64,000 nt of DNA from Flavobacterium sp. xlx-214 (lineage in GTDB: Bacteria > Bacteroidota > Bacteroidia > Flavobacteriales > Flavobacteriaceae): contig NZ_CP059431.1 in assembly GCF_013874595.1 (NCBI RefSeq), positions 372,001 to 436,000 of the forward strand. Reading direction: 5' to 3'. The position numbers and the translations under genes were made by a program. Every line of letters begins with the position of its first letter. Within the stretch, counting starts at the first letter, position 1. Of this stretch, positions 59,274 through 64,000 are shown piece after piece. Below the pieces are notes generated by a model that made no database searches, had not been told where the DNA came from, and saw nothing but the letters and a program-made list of their open reading frames with translations.

Positions 59274-61259
59274 ATGAAAAATCAATTAAAAAACGCCTTT
59301 TCGCCTTACTTACTGCAACACGCAAACAATCCTGTATTTTGGCAATTATGGAATGATGAAAATGTATCAGAAGCAACCAATAAAAACAAATTGCTCATTA
59401 TAAGTATTGGATATTCTGCTTGTCATTGGTGTCATGTTATGGAAAAAGAATGTTTTGAAGATGATGAAGTAGCTTTGGTAATGAATAAAAACTTCACAAG
59501 TTTTAAAATTGACAGAGAAGAATTACCTGCTATTGATGCCTATTATATGCAAGCATTGCAAATTATGACCAAACAAGGCGGCTGGCCTTTAAATATTGTT
59601 GCTTTACCTAATGGATTACCAGTTTGGGGCGCAACTTATGTTCCTAAAGCAGAATGGATAGATGTTTTAAACCAATTAGCGTTACTGTTTGAAACCAATA
59701 CTGAGAAAATGTATGATTATGCAGAGAAACTTCAAAACGGCATTTTATTAGCAAATAATACCTTAGAGATTTATCCAAAAACAAACAATACAATCAACCT
59801 GGAACCTTTGCTTGTTCAATGGCAAAAAAGTTTCGATTTGGAGTTTGGAGGCTATCAAAGAGCGCCAAAATTCATGATGCCAACCAACTTGAATTTTCTT
59901 CTACAATATGGCATCGCAAACAATCAAAAAAATATAACACAGCATGTGTATTTAACATTATCAAAAATGGCTCAAGGCGGTTTGTTTGATACTATTGAAG
60001 GTGGTTTTTCACGTTATAGTGTAGATCATAGATGGCATATCCCCCATTTTGAAAAAATGTTGTATGATAACGCCCAATTGTTATCAACCTATTCACAAGC
60101 TTATTTAGAAACTAAAAATCTATTTTTCAAAGAAATCGTTAAGAAAACAGTCGCTTTTATTTTCAATAATTGGCAAGATACTTCTGGAGGGTTTTACGCT
60201 GCTTATGATGCCGATAGTCTTAACAGCAATGATAAGCTTGAAGAAGGTGCCTTTTACTTTTGGAAGCTACATGATTTAAAACAACTTATTAATACAGAAG
60301 ATTGGGATTTATTTGAAACTACATTTTCTATAAACAATGTTGGTTATTGGGAAGAAGCAGATGCATATGTTTTGTTTCAGCAGTTTTCTTTAGAAGAAAT
60401 TTCAGAAAAGAAAAACATCAATATTGACCAGTTAAAATCTCTAAAACTAAAATGGGAACAAATTTTATTAGAAAATCGTTCCAAAAGAACAAAACCACTT
60501 CTTGATGATAAAATAATCACTTCTTGGAACGCTTTGTTACTATCAGGATTATTAGACACTTACAAAATTATTCCATCAAAAGAATTGGAAGATAAAATTG
60601 AAAATCTAGCTTCGTTTTTAATGAACAAAGCTTACCAAAATGATATTCTAGGTCGTGTTCATAAAAACAACAATAATTATATTTCAGGAACTTTAGAAGA
60701 TTACGCATTTACTATTAAAGCGTTTATCGACTTATTTAACTATTCGCAAAACAAGCAACATATAGCATTTGCGCATATCTTAACGCTTCAATCATTAGAC
60801 ATCTTCTTTGATGAAAAGCAAGGTTTTTTCAAATCAAATGAAAATCAAATAGTTGGCACTGTTTTTGAGATTGAAGATAATGTAATTCCATCTGCAAATG
60901 CAATTATGAGTCGAAATTTATTTTACATAGGTCAATTGTATCAAAATGATTATTTTACAAGCATTGGTTTAGAAATGACACAACGTGTAATGCAACAAAT
61001 TAATTATGCAAGTGCCTTTTCAGAATGGTTACTTAATGATTTGATTTTTAAAGAATTATTTGAGTATATTATTATAAAAGATCCAACAAAAGGAGAATTA
61101 GATAGTTTAAATACGTTTTTTAAACATCCTTTAATAATAGATTATTCATTAAAATTGCCTATTTTAGACCATTACAAAAGTCAAAAAAACAGAATACAAA
61201 TCTGTAACACAAACAGTTGTAGGTTATCAACAAACAATTTTAACGAAATTTTCAATTAA
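59274..61259 (+). CDS. DUF255 thioredoxin-fold protein (YyaL/SPATA20 family)
   Basis: 661 residues, cytoplasmic. N-terminal thioredoxin-like DUF255 domain about 1-165 (KNAFSPYLLQHANNPVFW, IGYSACHWCHVMEKECF with the CxxC, KIDREELPAIDAYYM, GGWPLN). Then an (alpha/alpha)6 barrel related to N-acylglucosamine epimerases (WHIPHFEKMLYDNAQLLSTY, AYDADSLNSN, EEGAFYFWKLHDL). Homologues occur from bacteria to human SPATA20; substrate unknown. Follows the Nfu gene after a hairpin. Confidence 0.93.
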   Translation: MKNQLKNAFSPYLLQHANNPVFWQLWNDENVSEATNKNKLLIISIGYSACHWCHVMEKECFEDDEVALVMNKNFTSFKIDREELPAIDAYYMQALQIMTKQGGWPLNIVALPNGLPVWGATYVPKAEWIDVLNQLALLFETNTEKMYDYAEKLQNGILLANNTLEIYPKTNNTINLEPLLVQWQKSFDLEFGGYQRAPKFMMPTNLNFLLQYGIANNQKNITQHVYLTLSKMAQGGLFDTIEGGFSRYSVDHRWHIPHFEKMLYDNAQLLSTYSQAYLETKNLFFKEIVKKTVAFIFNNWQDTSGGFYAAYDADSLNSNDKLEEGAFYFWKLHDLKQLINTEDWDLFETTFSINNVGYWEEADAYVLFQQFSLEEISEKKNINIDQLKSLKLKWEQILLENRSKRTKPLLDDKIITSWNALLLSGLLDTYKIIPSKELEDKIENLASFLMNKAYQNDILGRVHKNNNNYISGTLEDYAFTIKAFIDLFNYSQNKQHIAFAHILTLQSLDIFFDEKQGFFKSNENQIVGTVFEIEDNVIPSANAIMSRNLFYIGQLYQNDYFTSIGLEMTQRVMQQINYASAFSEWLLNDLIFKELFEYIIIKDPTKGELDSLNTFFKHPLIIDYSLKLPILDHYKSQKNRIQICNTNSCRLSTNNFNEIFN

Positions 61260-61306
61260 ATACAATCAAATAACACTAATTTTATAACAACAATTAAAAC
61301 AAAAAA

Positions 61307-61963
61307 ATGAAAAAAATATTTTTAATAGCTTCTTTTATTACATTCTCAATAGCAGCAAATGCTCAAATGACATTGCAAACGGGCGGCAATAATTTAACTT
61401 TCAAAAAGAGTGCAGACTTTGATGACGCAACTGTTGCTGGTTCAAAATATTTTACAGAACAATACAACAACGCTCAAGTAAATAATGGCACTCAATCTTT
61501 TTTAATACGTTACAACGCTTATGCTGACTTAATGGAATATAAAAATGGTTCTGAAACTTTAGAGTTAATCAAAGAAAAAAACGTTCATTTTGTTTTTCAA
61601 GACGGTTCTATTTATGAATTATTGAATTACAATTTAGATAACAAAGACCTTTCTCGTTATCATCAAATATTAGTAAGCAATGCAAACAGCAAAGTTTCTA
61701 AGTATAAAAGCATAAAATTAGTACCTGCTAAAAAAGCATCAAACAGTTATGATAGCGATACACAGGCAACTTACAAAGCAAATAAGGATGTTTATTTTGT
61801 AACTTACAACAACCAAACAGTTGAGTTTGATGGTAAGGAAAAAACATTATCAAAATTAATACCTGGTAAAGCTTCAGAAATAAAAGAGTTTTACAAAAGC
61901 AATAAAATTAAAGAAAACGATACGGATATGATCAAGCTAGGTCATTTCTTAGCTACTCTTTAA
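61307..61963 (+). CDS. Exported protein, unknown function
   Basis: 218 residues. Signal peptide MKKIFLIASFITFSIAANAQ, then a mature part with Tyr-, Asn- and Lys-rich strands (QSFLIRYNAYADLMEYKNGS, YKSIKLVPAKKASNSYDSD) ending in a Lys-rich helical tail (KASEIKEFYKSNKIKENDTD). It is typical of small flavobacterial periplasmic proteins; no known motif. Preceded by a 47-bp AT-rich gap and followed by a strong terminator, so monocistronic or the tail of the DUF255 transcript. Confidence 0.84.
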   Translation: MKKIFLIASFITFSIAANAQMTLQTGGNNLTFKKSADFDDATVAGSKYFTEQYNNAQVNNGTQSFLIRYNAYADLMEYKNGSETLELIKEKNVHFVFQDGSIYELLNYNLDNKDLSRYHQILVSNANSKVSKYKSIKLVPAKKASNSYDSDTQATYKANKDVYFVTYNNQTVEFDGKEKTLSKLIPGKASEIKEFYKSNKIKENDTDMIKLGHFLATL

Positions 61964-61965
61964 AA

Positions 61966-61999
61966 GAAAAAGACTCCAAATTTGGAGTCTTTATTTTTT
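61966..61999. terminator. Bidirectional terminator
   Basis: Arms aaagactccaaa (61969-61980) and tttggagtcttt (61981-61992), with A- and T-runs outside. It lies between the exported-protein gene and the convergent tsaB, overlapping the tsaB stop. Confidence 0.85.
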
Positions 62000-62659
62000 T
62001 GTTGTTAACATAAAATCTTTTAGATAAAAAGGTTCAAAGTAAGCTACATCTACAAAATCATTTGTTATAAACTTTTGATGTCCTAAAAAAGCCATTTCAT
62101 TAGCTGAAGGATATACAATATCATCATAATAAATAAATTTGTCCGATTTTAAAACCGGTATACATTTCAAAGCACCATCGCCAATTAAATGGATATTTTG
62201 GTTGTACTCTGAAAAGCCAGTTTCATCTTCAATAACCATCGAAACAACTTCTGATACAGCCTTATGATCTTTGCTGAAAATTTGGGCAAAAACTTCCATT
62301 CTACGTGCATCAATCATAGGAACAATGAATCCATCATTAACACTTAATTTTTCTGCTAAAATAGCTAAAGTATCAATTGCTATTAGTGGAATTTCTAATG
62401 CATAACACAATCCTTTTGCTGTAGACACACCAATTCGTAATCCTGTGTAAGAACCTGGACCTTTGCTAACACAAATGGCACTTAAATCTTTTAATGCAAT
62501 CTTACCTTCATTTAAAACATCTTTTATAAAGAGATGCAATTTTTCAGCGTGTCCAAATTGATCTTCAGCCAATTGCTTTAAAGCGATTGTTTTTCCATTT
62601 TCACTTAAAGAAACCGAGCAGTTTTTAGTCGCTGTTTCAATGTTAAGTATATAAATCAT
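61991..62659 (-). CDS. tsaB: tRNA threonylcarbamoyladenosine complex subunit TsaB
   Basis: 222 residues. ASKHA-fold motifs: ILNIETATKNCSVSLSENGK, SAICVSKGPGSYTGLRIGVS, AKGLCYALEIPLIAIDTLAI, VPMIDARRMEVFAQIF. TsaB is the dimerisation partner of TsaD in making t6A at position 37 of ANN-decoding tRNAs, with TsaC and TsaE. Cytoplasmic, essential in most bacteria. It directly abuts the small CxxC membrane gene. Confidence 0.96.
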   Translation of the reverse strand: MIYILNIETATKNCSVSLSENGKTIALKQLAEDQFGHAEKLHLFIKDVLNEGKIALKDLSAICVSKGPGSYTGLRIGVSTAKGLCYALEIPLIAIDTLAILAEKLSVNDGFIVPMIDARRMEVFAQIFSKDHKAVSEVVSMVIEDETGFSEYNQNIHLIGDGALKCIPVLKSDKFIYYDDIVYPSANEMAFLGHQKFITNDFVDVAYFEPFYLKDFMLTTKK

Positions 62660-62896
62660 CTAAGGAAGCTTCTTCTTATTATTTTTCTTGTTTTTAATAA
62701 TTCTATAAATAGCCCATCCGCCTATTAGCAATAGCAAATAAGGAAAAGCCATTAAGTAAACAATACCATCATTAACTGCTTCTGCAGGTACACCTGATTC
62801 TTCCGTTTCTAACGCTGCTCTACACATAGCACATTGAGCTGTGCTTGAAAAAGCAAACATAATTGTAAAAACAATACCTAAAACTACCTTTTTCAT
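62660..62896 (-). CDS. Small membrane protein with CxxC motif near SCO genes
   Basis: 78 residues. Signal-like N-terminus ending STAQ, then QCAMCRAALETEESG with a CxxC, then one TM about 46-66 (GIVYLMAFPYLLLLIGGWAI) and a Lys-rich tail. The CAMCRAA motif after a signal peptide suggests a periplasmic redox or copper-binding site. Placed 10 bp after DUF420 and directly before tsaB, downstream of SCO; a role in cytochrome-oxidase copper delivery is plausible but inferred. Confidence 0.85.
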   Translation of the reverse strand: MKKVVLGIVFTIMFAFSSTAQCAMCRAALETEESGVPAEAVNDGIVYLMAFPYLLLLIGGWAIYRIIKNKKNNKKKLP

Positions 62897-62906
62897 GGTA
62901 AAAAAA

Positions 62907-63449
62907 TTAATGAATGTAATAAGGAGAAATCATTAAATAAACAATTACCCCTGTAACAGCAACATATAACCACATTGGGTATGTGATACGTGCTAATTTT
63001 TTATGACGTTGATATGCACCTGAAATTCCTCTTACAAACGTTACCAATACAAACGGAATGATGATGATTGATAACAAAATATGTGTAATTAATATAAAGA
63101 AATAGATGTAACGAATAGCTCCTTCGCCTCCAAATTTCGTCTCAATTGATGTCATATGATAAGCAACGTACATTGCTAAAAACAACACAGAACAAGTAAT
63201 ACAAATCTTAATTAAGCGCTCATGCAAAGGTTTATTTCCTTTTTTTATGGCAGCTACAGCCCAAACCAACAAAATAGCCGTTAAACCATTAATAGAAGCG
63301 TAAATTGGTGGTAAAAAAGACAAAGGCTTCACATTGTATCCTAAATCGTGTAAATTAACACTGAATAATATGGCTACTACAACAGGTATTGCAATTGATA
63401 AAATCCAAATCCAAACGTTGTACTTTTTTTCTAATACTTTATCTTCCAT
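62907..63449 (-). CDS. DUF420 membrane protein
   Basis: 180 residues with about five TM segments (VWIWILSIAIPVVVAILFSV, ASINGLTAILLVWAVAAI, CITCSVLFLAMYVAYHM, IYFFILITHILLSIIIIPFV, YPMWLYVAVTGVIVYLMI). Conserved His residues at helix ends (HERLIKI, AYHMTS, THILLS, YQRHKK) fit DUF420, found beside heme-copper oxidase and SCO genes. Function in oxidase assembly is likely but unproven. Its ATG overlaps the SCO stop by 1 nt (TAATG). Confidence 0.92.
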   Translation of the reverse strand: MEDKVLEKKYNVWIWILSIAIPVVVAILFSVNLHDLGYNVKPLSFLPPIYASINGLTAILLVWAVAAIKKGNKPLHERLIKICITCSVLFLAMYVAYHMTSIETKFGGEGAIRYIYFFILITHILLSIIIIPFVLVTFVRGISGAYQRHKKLARITYPMWLYVAVTGVIVYLMISPYYIH

Positions 63450-64000
63450 TACTCTTTTAATAATTGTTGAATATCTTCTTTTAACATCTTTAATCCGGCA
63501 TCATCTGTACCATCATAATAAATAATCGGATATTCTAAATTCTCCATATTTCGTGAACGTATATTTCCTTCTTTATCAATCAAAGCAAATAATCCAGAAT
63601 GTTCAAAACCACCAGGTGCATCTGCATTTTTACCAACATATAAATTAAACTTTTTAGATAATCCAAAAATAGCTTCCTCGCTACCTGTTAAAAAATGCCA
63701 ATTTGCCATATTTACACCTAAAAACTTAGCATGCTCTTTTAAATTTTCTGGTGTATCCGTTTCAGGATCAATGGTGATAGATGCAATTCCAAAACGATCA
63801 TCTTTTCCAAATTCATTTTGTAATTTCACCATATTTTCATTCATTATAGGACAAATAGTAGGACAAGTAGAAAAGAAAAACTCTACTAAATATACTTTGC
63901 CTTTATAGTTATCGTTGGTAATGGTTTGCTTGTCTTGATTTGTAAATGAAAAAGCAGGCGCTTTACCAATAACTTTTAACTCGCGACGATTAGCAACATT
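63449..64000 (-). CDS. SCO1/SenC family copper chaperone, N-terminus beyond window edge
   Basis: The frame runs unbroken from the stop at 63449-63451 to the right window edge, so at least 183 codons are present and the start is missing; a Met at 63842-63844 is internal. The thioredoxin-fold copper site VEFFFSTCPTICPIM has the two Cys of CxxxC, and GFEHSGLFALIDKEGNI supplies the conserved His. SCO proteins deliver copper to the CuA centre of cytochrome oxidase and are membrane-anchored on the periplasmic side. Followed by DUF420 and the CxxC membrane protein in one transcript. Confidence 0.93.
   Translation of the reverse strand, partial: NVANRRELKVIGKAPAFSFTNQDKQTITNDNYKGKVYLVEFFFSTCPTICPIMNENMVKLQNEFGKDDRFGIASITIDPETDTPENLKEHAKFLGVNMANWHFLTGSEEAIFGLSKKFNLYVGKNADAPGGFEHSGLFALIDKEGNIRSRNMENLEYPIIYYDGTDDAGLKMLKEDIQQLLKE

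Noticed and set aside
63449-63844. Reading the SCO gene as a complete 131-residue protein
   Set aside because: The frame continues upstream to the window edge and includes the essential CxxxC copper site, so the Met at 63844 is internal.
1-64000. tRNA or rRNA genes, insertion sequences or prophage
   Set aside because: No cloverleaf-like arms with conserved T-loop, no transposase-type frame, no integrase or phage structural gene was seen on either strand; a tRNAscan or Infernal run would be decisive.

Overview
The window is AT-rich chromosomal DNA from a member of the Bacteroidota, almost certainly Flavobacteriaceae. The evidence is a SusC/SusD pair, a type IX secretion (T9SS) C-terminal sorting domain, a PorP/SprF protein, DUF3276, two TPR-type histidine kinases, an exbB-exbD-exbD-tonB cluster, an S46 dipeptidyl-peptidase and the near absence of Shine-Dalgarno sites. 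Several upstream regions carry a TAnnTTTG box, the -7 element known for this phylum. I see no tRNA, rRNA, CRISPR array, insertion sequence or prophage. Most of the window is core genome interrupted by short runs of lineage-specific exported proteins and lipoproteins.

Layout. 1-4.1 kb: small exported proteins, one of them a T9SS cargo with leucine-rich repeats; two of these genes share an identical 22-bp upstream motif. 4.2-7 kb: S46 peptidase and a Kbp/LysM protein. 7-9.6 kb: first TPR histidine kinase and NarL-type regulator. 9.9-12.2 kb: a lipoprotein, then a co-directional trio of secreted nuclease, Cys-rich lipoprotein and lone HsdR-N-type nuclease. 12.4-15.3 kb: a second TPR kinase/regulator pair preceded by a gene for a 77-residue proline-rich exported peptide. 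15.3-16.6 kb: a structured intergenic region with an iterated AATTCCGAT motif in front of a one-TM protein of unknown family. 16.6-22.7 kb: housekeeping block (obgE, CBS-domain transporter, adk, hpt, purK, purE). 23.3-29.8 kb: exported calcineurin-like phosphoesterase divergent from a SusC/SusD pair. 30-37.6 kb: mixed genes including NamZ-type muramidase, FtsX/LolE-type permease, YkgJ-type protein, methyltransferase and queE.

37.7-44.7 kb: a minus-strand energy-transduction cluster (ExbB, two ExbD, two TonB paralogues, a small membrane protein, then a PstS-like lipoprotein and a TPR protein) that probably powers TonB-dependent receptors such as the SusC protein here. 45-48.2 kb: HerA-like ATPase, kynurenine 3-monooxygenase and a 52-residue membrane protein. 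48.2-52.4 kb: two lipoproteins, a yajC-DUF1573-nusB operon and leucine dehydrogenase. 52.5-58.1 kb: MsbA-like exporter, DUF3276, two exported proteins, gamma-carbonic anhydrase and PorP/SprF. 58.3-64 kb: Nfu iron-sulfur scaffold, DUF255 thioredoxin-fold protein, tsaB, and a cytochrome-oxidase assembly segment (CxxC membrane protein, DUF420, SCO) that runs off the right edge.

Gene ends are punctuated by intrinsic terminators, several shared by convergent genes. Nothing here is clearly a new system. The best candidates for unexplored biology are the peptide/TPR-kinase/regulator locus with its structured neighbour region (12.4-16.6 kb), the nuclease trio (10.4-12.2 kb) and the phosphoesterase/SusCD locus (23.3-29.8 kb).
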